Origin: Bacteroidia bacterium
Lineage (GTDB): Bacteria; Bacteroidota; Bacteroidia; UBA4408
Assembly: GCA_014376525.1 (NCBI GenBank)
Contig: JACMRI010000015.1
Location: 1 to 35,877, forward strand
Reading direction: 5' to 3'
Length of the DNA stretch: 35,877 nt
This document shows positions 8,099-17,606 of this stretch, piece after piece. The position numbers and the translations under genes are program-made. A model generated the notes under the pieces. It saw nothing but the letters and a program-made list of their open reading frames with translations. It was not told the origin of the DNA and made no database searches. Position 1 is the stretch's first letter, and each line of letters opens with the position of its first letter.

Positions 8099-9550
8099 AT
8101 GGCAAACGATAACTTAAACAACGACGACGATTTTGATTTTGACGGAGAAGATGGAAACGAAGAGGAGTTAGATGGCTTGGTTGAGAAATTTGAAAAAACA
8201 TTGGAAGATGACACCTCTGTGTTTTTTGATAGCGATGAATTTGAAAGCCTTGTTGATTATTACTTTTCTATAAATTCATTTGATTATGCTCGCAAAGCCT
8301 GCGATGCTGCCTTGGCACAATATCCTTTTTTAAATGAATTTAAGTTACGTAAAGTGCAAATATTTGCTTCAAACTTACAATATAAAGAAGCACTTGCATT
8401 ACTTACTGAAATAGAACTTGCAGAACAGAATAACGCAGAATTTTATATGACTCGTGGAAGCATTTATAGTCAAATGAACGACTATAACAAAGCCATTGAT
8501 AATTACAACAAAGCCTTAATAAACGCTAATGAAGACGAGATGGATTTCATCTACATCAACATTGGTTTTGAATACGAAAATTTAAATAATTTTGAAAAAG
8601 CAATTGTGTTTTTTCGTAAGGCAATAGAAGTAAATGAAGAAAACGAGGCTGCACTTTTTGAACTTGCTTACTGCTATGAGTTGGCTAATAAATCTCAAGA
8701 ATGTGTAGAATATTTTATAGCCTATACTGATAAAAACCCTCTTAACGCATCGGCGTGGTATAGCCTTGGTGTGGGCTACAGCCGTTTAGAGTTATTTGAA
8801 AAAGCACTTGAGGCATTTGATTATGCAATAGCTATTGATGAAGATTTTGCATCAGCCTATTTTAACAAAGCCAACACTTACGCAAACTTAGAACGCTACG
8901 CCGAAGCCATTGCGCAATATGAACAAGCGTTAGAATACGAAATAGCCGACAGCCTTATTTACTATTACATAGGCGAGTGCTACGAAAAAATGGGAGCACC
9001 CGAAAAGGCAATGAAATATTATCAAAAAACCATAAGTTTAGATCATAATGCAAGCGATGCCTATGTAGGTATGGGTGTGGTATTAGATACTTTAGATCGT
9101 ACTAATGAAGCGATAGCTTATGTAAAAAAAGGGGTTGAAATAGAAGGTAATAATTCAGACTATTGGTACATATATGCCGATTTGTTAAGCAAAGCAGGCT
9201 TGTACGATGAGGCTGATGACGCTTACCACAAAGTAATAGATTACGAACCTATGAACGAGGATATATGGGTTGATTTAGCTAACTTTTATTTTGAAACTGA
9301 AGATTTTGTTAATGCCGAAAACACTATTCGTCAGGGTATAAAGTTGCATCCAGCACGTGCCGATTATTATTATTTTTATTGTGCTTTATTACAAAATACA
9401 CAACGACCGCAAGAGTCATTATTACAACTAGATATGGGTCTGCAACTGAACTATAGCGAGCATACTGAACTATTTGAATTTGACGAAAAACTAAAAAACA
9501 ATACCGAAATAATAAACAGAATAACTAATGCAAAACCTGAAGAAAAATAG
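8099..9550 (+). CDS. Tetratricopeptide-repeat protein with acidic N-terminus
   Basis: The 483-residue protein has no signal peptide and begins with a strongly acidic stretch (NNDDDFDFDGEDGNEEE, about residues 5-23). From about residue 45 to 455 it is built of roughly twelve consecutive 34-residue TPR units, several nearly canonical (for example a unit ending AIDNYNKAL and another ending ALEAFDYAIAIDEDF). TPR solenoids bind other proteins; the partner here is unknown. Cytoplasmic location is inferred from the lack of a signal peptide or membrane segment. It follows smpB in the same direction but with a 124-bp gap, so co-transcription is uncertain. Similar acidic TPR proteins are widespread in Bacteroidota without a set function. 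Confidence 0.9.
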   Translation: MANDNLNNDDDFDFDGEDGNEEELDGLVEKFEKTLEDDTSVFFDSDEFESLVDYYFSINSFDYARKACDAALAQYPFLNEFKLRKVQIFASNLQYKEALALLTEIELAEQNNAEFYMTRGSIYSQMNDYNKAIDNYNKALINANEDEMDFIYINIGFEYENLNNFEKAIVFFRKAIEVNEENEAALFELAYCYELANKSQECVEYFIAYTDKNPLNASAWYSLGVGYSRLELFEKALEAFDYAIAIDEDFASAYFNKANTYANLERYAEAIAQYEQALEYEIADSLIYYYIGECYEKMGAPEKAMKYYQKTISLDHNASDAYVGMGVVLDTLDRTNEAIAYVKKGVEIEGNNSDYWYIYADLLSKAGLYDEADDAYHKVIDYEPMNEDIWVDLANFYFETEDFVNAENTIRQGIKLHPARADYYYFYCALLQNTQRPQESLLQLDMGLQLNYSEHTELFEFDEKLKNNTEIINRITNAKPEEK

Positions 9551-9774
9551 GGTTTAATGCAAATGCAATTATTAAATAGCTATAAATTACCTTCTTTAAT
9601 AAAATGCTAATTGTATAGGATATACTAATAATGCCCTAAAAATGAGCTTAATCAACATCCTTATAATATTAATTATATGGGCTCCTACCCTAGTGAGCGT
9701 TCAAAATTCGGATATATTTCTAAAATATAAATGAACTTATTGATAGTTATAAATACCATTTATCTTATATTTTT

Positions 9775-12700
9775 TTAAAAATCTAAACCAAACGAAGCAT
9801 AAAATACATTGTTTTGCAATAATGCACCATTTTTAATGCCACGTGCCCAATCTAAACGAACAAAATAGCCCGCTAATTTAAAACGCAATCCCCCGCCAAA
9901 CCCCATTATTATTGGGCTTTCGTAGTTTTTGAGTACGTATGTTATGTTACTTTTTTTTATGGTTTTAGTAAATAATATATTTTGGTCGCTATTGGGGTTA
10001 CTGCCCGACCATGCCATGCCAATATCATAAAACCCTATTAATTGCAAGTTATTCCAAAACTCTGATGATAATGGTTTTTTACTAAAATAACGTACAAACG
10101 GAAAACGCACCTCTTCATTAATTACCCCAAAATTATTACCATTGCGCACATTTTGTATAAAGCCTCGCATATTGGTTGCTATAGTTTGAAACACATAGTT
10201 TTGTGTATTATCTACACGTGTATCAGTATTAAATTTAGTTTTAGGGTACAACCAATTGTCCACACCACCTAAGTAATAAATTAATTTTTGATTACTCAAC
10301 AATGAGCTAGAAGCCGCTACACGACTTGCCCACAAGAGTTCTCTATGTATTTTTACATACTTACGATAATCTAAACCTACTATAAATACATTATTTTTTA
10401 TTTTGTTTACTTGTTGGTAGTATTCGGCAAATGCTTTAAAACGTGTGCCAGTAGGCAGGTTTATTCCCAAGGTTTGCGAATCGTCTATTACATATTCGGT
10501 TTTGGCTATAGCCCAAGTAGTAAATATACTTTTGCGTTTCAATGCTAGTGCATCCGTAGCGTAAGTACTTAGTTGATCGTTGCGAAGCGTAAAGGTAGTT
10601 TTAAAGCTCGTAATTTCATTAAACGGATATTTTAGTTGCAGCTTTAATTCGTTGGTACGTATGTGCGTACTGTATGCTCCGTTTGAGTTTTCTATACTTT
10701 GGCGATGAAACAAATACGTTCTATCCCATCGTTTTGCAAGCTGATCATAGGAACCAAAAAACTCATTACTTTTTAAGTTTGATCCTAATCTAAATCCGCC
10801 TGTAAAACGTTCATTCTGGAACAAATCACTAGTGCATAATTTTACAAAACCATTTATACCAGGGTTAAAAAACGGTTGTCCAGCTACATACGTTTGATAG
10901 TTGCTTGCAAGCATAGAATTATCTACTTGTGTAACCAAATAATCTATTGTAAAAAATTTATTATAATTAAGTTGCTTAGGATATATAAATTCGTTTACAA
11001 ATTTACTACGCATTTTAATAGAATCTTTTGCACCCAATACCACATTAGGTGTAGCAGTGTTAACTGTACTTGGGCTATTATTTATAATAGTACCATTGTT
11101 AGTTGTTTCGGGTGTTTTTTGTTTTTCAAATTCAAAAACATAATCGTCAACATCAATGTAATTGGGGTCAGTATTTTTTTTGTTTGTTATAGGGATTATG
11201 GTAGAGTCTAATGGAGAATAATTGTATGTTTTTTTACGATTATTATTTATTGCTAAATAATAAGGTGTGGCTTCTACAGCTTTGATAGCTAATGATTCAG
11301 GCATTATATAATTTGACACATGTAACTCGTACACACTTTTGTTTAAAATTAATTCGGCTTGTTTACCTCCATTTACATCATGCGCTAGTATGCTTCTTTT
11401 GTAGTTGGTTATGGGGTGATAATTCATAGTATATTTATAATGCACAGCAGTGTCTATATAGTCTATAGTGCTATCAAAAGTGGCAATATTGCGTTGTGTT
11501 ATACCGTTGTAATCGCTCAAAAATAACAAATGTGCTTTATCGTACAACAGTGGTGAATATTCATTGTCGGGCGTATTAGTAAGCCGTTTTAGCGTAGTGT
11601 TTTTAGTTGCATAATTATACTGAAACAAATCGGTTTGCATACTATTCATTACTTGTATTTTAACTATAGGTGCGTGTATAGTATCATCAATACGGTTACT
11701 TGCAAACACTATATCTTGACCTTTGTTTATAAATATTGGTTGCAAATCATTATATATATCTTTGGTTATTTGCTCTATAGAATTAGAGCCCACGTTATAC
11801 ACGTATATATCCGAAAAGCCTTGTTGCACGGCTGATAGTGCCAATTTTTTACCATCTGGAGAGTAATTAACCGAAAGTATTTTTTCAAAATTAAATAACT
11901 CTCGTTGTATTGTTTTGTGTGTTTCTACGGTGTAATTGTTTAACCAAATACCACCTAACTCTTCACTTATTATACTTAAAAATTCGCTGGTGGGGTGCCA
12001 AGCTATTACTGGATAAGTAGCATCAATATCTCTGTTTAATTTTTGCCCTGTGGAAAATATTTTATATTTTTTGCGGGTGCTTATCTCTATTATATTTACT
12101 ATAGTTTTACCATTGTTGTTTGTACAGTAAGCTATGTACTTAGCATCGGGGCTTATTTTAATTTCTCGTGCAGTGTTTTGTTTTTTTGTTTTAACTAATA
12201 GGTCGGTAGTAGGTACAGCATCTCTATTTCTATCAAACAATATATTTTTATTGGCGTAATACTCTTTCCAATCGTCTAATAAGTTTTTATACGACACGCC
12301 CAATACATACATCATTCCATTATCTACATTGCGAGTATAGCGGGTCATGTACAGCAAATTGGTAATAGTGTTTGCACCATAGGTTTCGGCTATATATTGC
12401 CACAAACTATGCCCTGCAAGCGTACTTTGTGTATTGGTAAGACGTGTAATGTCGTCGTATTTACGTGCTAACATTGCATCTCGCACTTGATTGTCAAGCG
12501 TGTAGTTCCAAGGTTCTGCAGTATATGCAGCTAAGCCTTTTAAGTACCAATCGGGTACATTTATTAAGGCTTTATTTCGGGCCATTTCACGCAAACTACC
12601 ACCGTACAATAACTGATTAATGATAAGTTCGGTAAGTGCTTTTTTTATTTGAATTTCAAAACTAGCAAAGTTACCATCAAAGTACAAAAAAACCTCGTTG

Positions 12701-13089
12701 CCCACTACATTTAGCGTTCCAGCCACATTATTATCGGCACTATTACTTAGTCCTATGTTGCTTTGTTTGTAATCGCTTTGTTTGTTATACACTACTACGT
12801 GTATTTTATCGTCAATAGTAACTTCAAATTTTTCTTGTAATGCTTCGTAGTTTCTATCTATTATTTGTGCCGCATATTGCGCAATAGGTTTACCGTTTTG
12901 ATAAAAGAATAAATCATATTTTTCAAAGTTAAATTGACTCCACAAAAACTGTTTGTGTTGTATTCTATTCTTACCAAAATCTTGCTGCGAACCATAGTAA
13001 AACTGGGCATTAGCAACGTTACTACTCATTGCTAATAGCAACAATAGTACGCTACATTTTTGTATAATTGATAAAACTATATTTCGCAT
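9775..13089 (-). CDS. TolB-like beta-propeller / outer-membrane barrel protein with degenerate peptidase-MA domain
   Basis: A 1104-residue exported protein. A signal peptide (1-28, NVANAQ) precedes a domain resembling the peptidase MA (gluzincin) fold at about 50-200. Its metal site is lost: the HExxH position reads T153-E154-L-I-I157 and the usual Glu in W-x-x-E-G-x-A is Lys184 (WYLKGLA). PD40/WD40-like propeller blades follow (for example IKISPDAKYIAYC and NYSPDGKKLALS; about 280-560). The last 370 or so residues form a beta-rich region ending in Phe (FYASFGLDF), as outer-membrane barrels do. Bacteroidota proteins of this plan are often labelled translocation protein TolB. It likely binds or helps assemble envelope proteins and is not a protease. 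It follows rfbB after 66 bp, probably in the same transcription unit. Confidence 0.8.
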   Translation of the reverse strand: MRNIVLSIIQKCSVLLLLLAMSSNVANAQFYYGSQQDFGKNRIQHKQFLWSQFNFEKYDLFFYQNGKPIAQYAAQIIDRNYEALQEKFEVTIDDKIHVVVYNKQSDYKQSNIGLSNSADNNVAGTLNVVGNEVFLYFDGNFASFEIQIKKALTELIINQLLYGGSLREMARNKALINVPDWYLKGLAAYTAEPWNYTLDNQVRDAMLARKYDDITRLTNTQSTLAGHSLWQYIAETYGANTITNLLYMTRYTRNVDNGMMYVLGVSYKNLLDDWKEYYANKNILFDRNRDAVPTTDLLVKTKKQNTAREIKISPDAKYIAYCTNNNGKTIVNIIEISTRKKYKIFSTGQKLNRDIDATYPVIAWHPTSEFLSIISEELGGIWLNNYTVETHKTIQRELFNFEKILSVNYSPDGKKLALSAVQQGFSDIYVYNVGSNSIEQITKDIYNDLQPIFINKGQDIVFASNRIDDTIHAPIVKIQVMNSMQTDLFQYNYATKNTTLKRLTNTPDNEYSPLLYDKAHLLFLSDYNGITQRNIATFDSTIDYIDTAVHYKYTMNYHPITNYKRSILAHDVNGGKQAELILNKSVYELHVSNYIMPESLAIKAVEATPYYLAINNNRKKTYNYSPLDSTIIPITNKKNTDPNYIDVDDYVFEFEKQKTPETTNNGTIINNSPSTVNTATPNVVLGAKDSIKMRSKFVNEFIYPKQLNYNKFFTIDYLVTQVDNSMLASNYQTYVAGQPFFNPGINGFVKLCTSDLFQNERFTGGFRLGSNLKSNEFFGSYDQLAKRWDRTYLFHRQSIENSNGAYSTHIRTNELKLQLKYPFNEITSFKTTFTLRNDQLSTYATDALALKRKSIFTTWAIAKTEYVIDDSQTLGINLPTGTRFKAFAEYYQQVNKIKNNVFIVGLDYRKYVKIHRELLWASRVAASSSLLSNQKLIYYLGGVDNWLYPKTKFNTDTRVDNTQNYVFQTIATNMRGFIQNVRNGNNFGVINEEVRFPFVRYFSKKPLSSEFWNNLQLIGFYDIGMAWSGSNPNSDQNILFTKTIKKSNITYVLKNYESPIIMGFGGGLRFKLAGYFVRLDWARGIKNGALLQNNVFYASFGLDF

Positions 13090-13155
13090 TATGGGGTGTT
13101 AGTTAGTACTGTATTGGGTGTGGTAATAAATTTATTTAACCGTAATTAGTAATTT

Positions 13156-14196
13156 TTAATTCGTAATTAATTTGTGCTGATACGTACCATTAGCAATGCT
13201 TTCTAGCCATTCGCCGTTTTGCAAATACCATTGTACGGTTTGGCGCAAGCCTTGTTCAAATTGTAAAGATGGTTCCCAACCTAAGTTACGCTGTATCATA
13301 CTGGCATCAATGGCGTAGCGTTGGTCGTGCCCTGCACGGTCGGTTACGTAGGTTATAAGCTGTAGGCTTGTACCGGCTTTCCGCCCCAATTCTTCATCCA
13401 TAATAGTGCAAAGTAGGTGTATTAAATCTATGTTTTTCCATTCGTTAAATCCACCAATATTGTAGGTTGAGCCTATGGCAGCATCGTGAAATATTTTATC
13501 AATAGCACGTGCATGATCTACTACATATAGCCAATCGCGCACGTTGTCGCCTTTGCCATACACAGGTATTGGTTTGTTATTTTTGATATTGCTAATAGCC
13601 ACCGGAATTAGTTTTTCGGGAAACTGATTAGGACCATAATTATTACTACAGTTAGATAGCACCACAGGTATTTTGTACGTGTGATAGTAGGCACGCACTA
13701 AGTGATCGCTACTTGCTTTGCTGGCGCTGTAAGGGCTGCGGGGGTCGTACGAAGTTTCTTCAGTAAAAAAACCTTCGGTACCAAGGCTACCATATACCTC
13801 ATCGGTACTTATGTGGTAAAAACGGCTAGTAGCACTTTGCTTAGGTGTAATGTAAGTACGGTAGGCGTTAAGCAAATTAACCGTACCTATAATGTTAGTA
13901 TTAATAAATGATAAAGGGTCGGCTATAGACCTATCTACGTGGCTTTCGGCAGCAAGGTGTATTACTGCATCAAATTGTTCGGTTGCAAATAAGTTATTTA
14001 CGGCTTCGGCATTTACTATATCACATTTTTTAAATGAATAATTAGGGGCGTTTTCTACATCAGTTAAATTATTAAGGTTGCCAGCATACGTAAGCGCATC
14101 AACGTTTACAATGGTATACTGCGGGTATTTGTTTACAAACAAACGCACCACGTGCGACCCTATAAAACCTGCACCTCCTGTAATAGCTATTTTCAT
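13156..14196 (-). CDS. rfbB: dTDP-glucose 4,6-dehydratase
   Basis: RfbB/RmlB converts dTDP-glucose to dTDP-4-keto-6-deoxyglucose, the branch point to dTDP-rhamnose and many deoxy- and aminosugars. The 346-residue extended SDR has the NAD-binding GGAGFIGSH (7-15), the catalytic triad region S/T-D-E at 131-133 (TDEVYGSLG) and YSASK (Tyr156, Lys160), plus GPNQFPEKLIP and GKGDNVRDWLYV, which mark the dTDP-glucose subfamily. No rfbA or rfbC is adjacent; a related RmlD-like reductase lies 20 kb away at 33902-34822. The gene is divergent from the WG-repeat gene and precedes the TolB-like gene. Confidence 0.95.
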   Translation of the reverse strand: MKIAITGGAGFIGSHVVRLFVNKYPQYTIVNVDALTYAGNLNNLTDVENAPNYSFKKCDIVNAEAVNNLFATEQFDAVIHLAAESHVDRSIADPLSFINTNIIGTVNLLNAYRTYITPKQSATSRFYHISTDEVYGSLGTEGFFTEETSYDPRSPYSASKASSDHLVRAYYHTYKIPVVLSNCSNNYGPNQFPEKLIPVAISNIKNNKPIPVYGKGDNVRDWLYVVDHARAIDKIFHDAAIGSTYNIGGFNEWKNIDLIHLLCTIMDEELGRKAGTSLQLITYVTDRAGHDQRYAIDASMIQRNLGWEPSLQFEQGLRQTVQWYLQNGEWLESIANGTYQHKLITN

Positions 14197-14379
14197 ATTA
14201 TAAATTTTAATTTAATAGTTAAAAATAGTCAAAAAGAAGTAATAATAGCTAGTGTATTTTAATAATTGCAACTACAAAATACTACTAACTATAATTCCAA
14301 AAATAAGTACAAAACTATCGTTAAAATTAAACCTCAATCTACAATCAAAATCGTATTCCAAAAACCAAAAAAACAACTG

Positions 14380-14387
14380 TATATTTG
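14380..14387 (+). promoter_or_regulatory. Candidate -7 promoter box TATATTTG for the WG-repeat gene
   Basis: TATATTTG lies only 8 bp before the ATG at 14396. It matches TAnnTTTG, but no TTTG lies at the proper distance upstream. If used, the transcript would have almost no leader. Confidence 0.25.
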
Positions 14388-14395
14388 GTAGCATT

Positions 14396-15721
14396 ATGAG
14401 CAAATTACTTATTTTATGTTGTGTAAAAATCCTACTGTACTATGCATTAAGCGTACAAGAGGCGTTTGGGCAAAAAAAAACAAGCAACTTTAAAGATAAA
14501 AAATATTTTACCAAAGTACTTACTCGTGCCAAAAGCAAAGGCAAATGGGGTTTAATAGACAAGCAAGGTAATGAAGTTGTAGGCTTTAAATATGATTTTA
14601 TAGCAGGTATTACCGATGGTGTAGCCATAATAGAATTGGATAAAAAATACGGTTTACTTAACCCAAAGGGCGAAGAGGTTGTACAACCCCGCTACGACGA
14701 AATAGCCAATTTTAAAGACGGTTTGGCACGTGTAATACTTAACAATAAAACAGGTTTTGTAGGTGCTAAAGCAATAGAAGTAGTGCCACCAATGTATGAC
14801 AAAGCTTACGATTTTAACAAAGGAATAGCTTACGTACGCATAAGTGCCAAATGGGGTATTATAAACAAAACAGGAACAGAAATTATAAAACCAACCTACG
14901 ATACCATTTATAGTTTTAGCCAAGATTTAGCACCTGTACTTGCCGAAAAAAAATGGGGTTATATAAACGCAAAAGGAAAAGAAATATTAAAACCTACTTA
15001 CGACCAAGTAAAACCATTTACTAATAGTGTAGCAAGTGTGTGCATTAATGGTAAATGGGGATTTATAAATACTCAAGGTAAAGAAATAACAAAGCCTATA
15101 TATGATTCGTCGTCAGTATTTATTACTGATTTAGCACGTGTATGTGTAGATAAAAAATATGGTTTTGTAAACAAAAAAGGGAAAGAGGTAAACAAGCCCC
15201 AGTACGACGAAATTAACGATTTTGCCAACGGATTAACCCTAGTTAAACTTAATGGTAAATGGGGATTTGTAAACAAAAAAGGGATAGAAATAATAGAACC
15301 CAAATACACCCGTGTAGATAATTTTACGGAGAATTTAGCACCCGTGCAAGCTAATGGTAAGTGGGGATTTATAAACAAGAAAGCAAAAGAAACAATACCA
15401 ACTACTTACACTCAAGTACTTAGTTTTAAACAAGGAGTTAGCAAAATAAAAAATGATGGCAAATGGGGTTATATTAACTCTTCCAACAAAATAATAATAC
15501 CTGTACAATATGATGATATTATTCCGTTTAATAAGGGAGTATATAAAGTAAAATCGGGAGGTAAATATGGACTAATTACTACCAATGGTAAGGAGTTTGT
15601 GCCACCTACTTACGACAGAATAGAAGTATATAACACCACTATTTTTACCTTATATACAGGACGTAAAGTAGTGTATGTAAACAAAAAAGGAAAAGAAATT
15701 ATACCTCCAAAAGCGGATTAA
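14396..15721 (+). CDS. Exported WG-repeat protein
   Basis: The 441-residue product begins with a signal peptide (KLLILCCVKILLYYALSVQEAFGQ), which decides the ATG at 14396; an upstream in-frame ATG at 14252 would add 48 non-conserved residues in front of it. The rest consists of about twelve WG repeats of 32-35 residues, with the pattern K-W/Y-G-F-I-N-K-x-G-K-E-I-I-x-P-x-Y-D (for example KWGFINTQGKE and KWGFVNKKG). WG repeats are beta-rich units of unknown general function, common in exported proteins of Bacteroidota. The third (KTGFVG) and the last unit (KVVYVN) are degenerate. It is followed after 60 bp by the phosphatase gene in the same direction. Confidence 0.92.
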   Translation: MSKLLILCCVKILLYYALSVQEAFGQKKTSNFKDKKYFTKVLTRAKSKGKWGLIDKQGNEVVGFKYDFIAGITDGVAIIELDKKYGLLNPKGEEVVQPRYDEIANFKDGLARVILNNKTGFVGAKAIEVVPPMYDKAYDFNKGIAYVRISAKWGIINKTGTEIIKPTYDTIYSFSQDLAPVLAEKKWGYINAKGKEILKPTYDQVKPFTNSVASVCINGKWGFINTQGKEITKPIYDSSSVFITDLARVCVDKKYGFVNKKGKEVNKPQYDEINDFANGLTLVKLNGKWGFVNKKGIEIIEPKYTRVDNFTENLAPVQANGKWGFINKKAKETIPTTYTQVLSFKQGVSKIKNDGKWGYINSSNKIIIPVQYDDIIPFNKGVYKVKSGGKYGLITTNGKEFVPPTYDRIEVYNTTIFTLYTGRKVVYVNKKGKEIIPPKAD

Positions 15722-15781
15722 ATATGCCTTTTCAAACCTATACTTAAAATAGTACTTTTATAAAAAAAAATAACAGTAACT

Positions 15782-16465
15782 ATGCTCAACGCTAACATAC
15801 ATTACTTACTAGCACACAATGCCTCATTAACCGATACACTTTTAACAAAGTTAAATATATCTATTGACGAACTCCATGCCATGGATAATAGCAGTGCTAC
15901 AGGTAATCAACTACTTATTGTAGAAAAATACAGTAATGTAACTATTCACGCATTACTTACTATTAATTTAGCACTACGCCACACCCTAACCACAACAATA
16001 AAAATGCTAATACTTGATGTTGATGGTGTAATGACCAATGGTGGTATGTATTACAGTGAAAGTGGGGATGAATTTAAACGTTTTAATACTAAAGACGGTT
16101 ACGCAATACGTGAACTTACTAAGCAAGGATATGAAGTTGGTATAATATCCAACGGAAAAAATATAAACTTAATAACCCAACGTGCAACATTATTAGGTAT
16201 TAAAAATGTGTATGTAGGCACAGCCGACAAATTAGAAATACTTAACCAATGGTGCGCCACGCTTAACATAGCATTGCACGAAGTGGCACACATAGGCGAC
16301 GACCTAAACGACCTTAACATAATGCGTGCCGTAAGCTTTAGTGCTTGCCCTGCCGATGCTTGCTTAACAATAAAAAACACGGCTAACGTAACGCTAACTA
16401 CCAATGGTGGTTATGGTTGCATACGCGAATTTTACGATAAATACTTAACCCAAACAACACACTAA
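15782..16465 (+). CDS. KdsC-type HAD phosphatase with N-terminal XRE-like HTH domain
   Basis: A 227-residue protein in two parts. Residues 75-227 are a HAD-IIIC phosphatase of the KdsC/YrbI family: LDVDGVMTNGG gives the nucleophile Asp79 and Asp81, the next strand has SNGK (123-126), Lys150 lies in TADK, and GDDLND (172-177) binds magnesium. KdsC removes phosphate from Kdo-8-phosphate; relatives act on nonulosonate-9-phosphates. Two substrate-loop arginines usual in KdsC differ: the S/T-G-R loop is SNGK and GGRGAVRE is GGYGCIRE (Tyr211). Residues 5-63 resemble a Cro/C1-type helix-turn-helix (NIHYLL, LTDTLLTKLNIS, then a YSNVTIHALLTINL end like the family's NVSIDDLL). An internal ATG at 16004 would give the bare phosphatase. 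The gap to the DUF4293 gene is 13 bp, so they are probably co-transcribed. Confidence 0.85.
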   Translation: MLNANIHYLLAHNASLTDTLLTKLNISIDELHAMDNSSATGNQLLIVEKYSNVTIHALLTINLALRHTLTTTIKMLILDVDGVMTNGGMYYSESGDEFKRFNTKDGYAIRELTKQGYEVGIISNGKNINLITQRATLLGIKNVYVGTADKLEILNQWCATLNIALHEVAHIGDDLNDLNIMRAVSFSACPADACLTIKNTANVTLTTNGGYGCIREFYDKYLTQTTH

Positions 16466-16478
16466 TTTTTTTATAATT

Positions 16479-16949
16479 ATGATACAACGCCTACAATCCG
16501 TTTACTTAGCAATAGCAACACTTTTAGGAGCATCTTTAGCACTAGGAACTATAGCCACTTATGTCAGCCCTTTGGGCATTACCACCACATTAGGTATAAG
16601 TAATACTGTTGTAAATACTGCCTTCCAAACCCTTGAAAGTAATATTAATGGCGGTATTTTAGTGATTTCAGCCGTGATAGTAGGGATGGGATTGTTTGCT
16701 TTGTTTTCATTTAAAAATCGTAAAACACAACAATTGGTTTGCAATATTGGTACTGTATTAAGTTTATTTGCTACTTTATATTTAGCATCTACCAATAATA
16801 TGTTGATGGAAAAAAACGGTATAAATGCCTTTATTATAAGTAATTACAGGCTATTTACTCCATTACTTTGTATGATGCTATTTATACTTGCACAACGTGC
16901 CATAAAAAAAGATGACGATTTAGTAAAGTCGGCAGATAGACTGCGATAA
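16479..16949 (+). CDS. DUF4293 family membrane protein
   Basis: The 156-residue protein starts MIQRLQSVYL and ends RAIKKDDDLVKSADRLR, both hallmarks of DUF4293, a small Bacteroidota inner-membrane family of unknown function. Four hydrophobic segments are visible (about residues 9-29, 58-78, 86-104 and 123-141), with the basic FKNRK loop after the second. The charged C-terminal tail is expected in the cytoplasm. It is the third gene of the plus-strand group with the WG-repeat protein and the phosphatase, and converges with the LUD gene across 69 bp that hold no clear terminator. Confidence 0.9.
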   Translation: MIQRLQSVYLAIATLLGASLALGTIATYVSPLGITTTLGISNTVVNTAFQTLESNINGGILVISAVIVGMGLFALFSFKNRKTQQLVCNIGTVLSLFATLYLASTNNMLMEKNGINAFIISNYRLFTPLLCMMLFILAQRAIKKDDDLVKSADRLR

Positions 16950-17018
16950 TAATTGATTTTAAATTAATGCAATTTGTTTCCAATTATAAACAGCAATACA
17001 ATTTACAAAAATAAGTTG

Positions 17019-17600
17019 CTAATTTTTAATATCTGTTACATTAATTTCAGCATCTATCAAAAATAAATACACTTCTTTTTTATCGTTAGTATTACCCGTA
17101 ATTATTACTAATTGGTTTGATGTTGGTAAATTTACTACGTCTTTATACTTACTTATAGCATCTGCTAACTCATTGGTAAGTTGGTGAGTGTAACCAATTA
17201 TAATAAGGTTGTTTGCATGTAATGCTGTTTGAACATTGGTAGCTATAAGTACACTTCCTGTGCGTGCTACTAATCCTTGTGCGGCTATTACTGCCACATC
17301 TATTATAGGAGTAGTTGCGGATTGTGGCGTATATAATGAAGTGCTTGATACTACGTGTTTCCATTCGCAATCGCTTATTAAAAAATCAATAGCAGATAGT
17401 GCTTCGGCTTCGTTTTCGCAAAACACAAACTTACCACCTTGCTCGGTAAATTGCTCTGCAAAATACAATTCGGGCATATCGTTTATGGGTGTATATACGT
17501 TGGTTTCATAATCTACATTAGCATACGATGCTTGCGATTTGTGCAATAGCGCAGTACGTATGTTTTTTAGTACACGCTCGCGTGAGGTAAGTTCTTTCAT
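17019..17600 (-). CDS. LUD-domain protein (LutC/YkgG-like)
   Basis: The 193-residue protein has the LUD fold: an N-terminal helical lead (SRERVLKNIRTALL), a central alpha/beta domain and the signature AAQGLVARTGSVLI (about 106-119), corresponding to the A-x-TGS motif of the family. LutC takes part, with the iron-sulfur proteins LutA and LutB, in L-lactate oxidation, but no lutA or lutB is nearby and single LUD proteins in Bacteroidota have no established role. It is the last gene of a packed minus-strand run, starting 6 bp after the methyltransferase stop. The metabolic function should therefore be treated as unknown. Confidence 0.8.
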   Translation of the reverse strand: MKELTSRERVLKNIRTALLHKSQASYANVDYETNVYTPINDMPELYFAEQFTEQGGKFVFCENEAEALSAIDFLISDCEWKHVVSSTSLYTPQSATTPIIDVAVIAAQGLVARTGSVLIATNVQTALHANNLIIIGYTHQLTNELADAISKYKDVVNLPTSNQLVIITGNTNDKKEVYLFLIDAEINVTDIKN

Positions 17601-17606
17601 GGCTTA

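Noticed and set aside
9613-9625. Small palindrome GTATA-GGA-TATAC resembling the selD upstream site
   Set aside because: Five-bp arms only, differing half-sites and a location between two convergent genes, where an operator would have no target.
14252-14395. Longer start of the WG-repeat protein at 14252
   Set aside because: The 48 extra residues are Lys/Asn-rich, unlike coding sequence nearby, and would hide the signal peptide starting at 14396.
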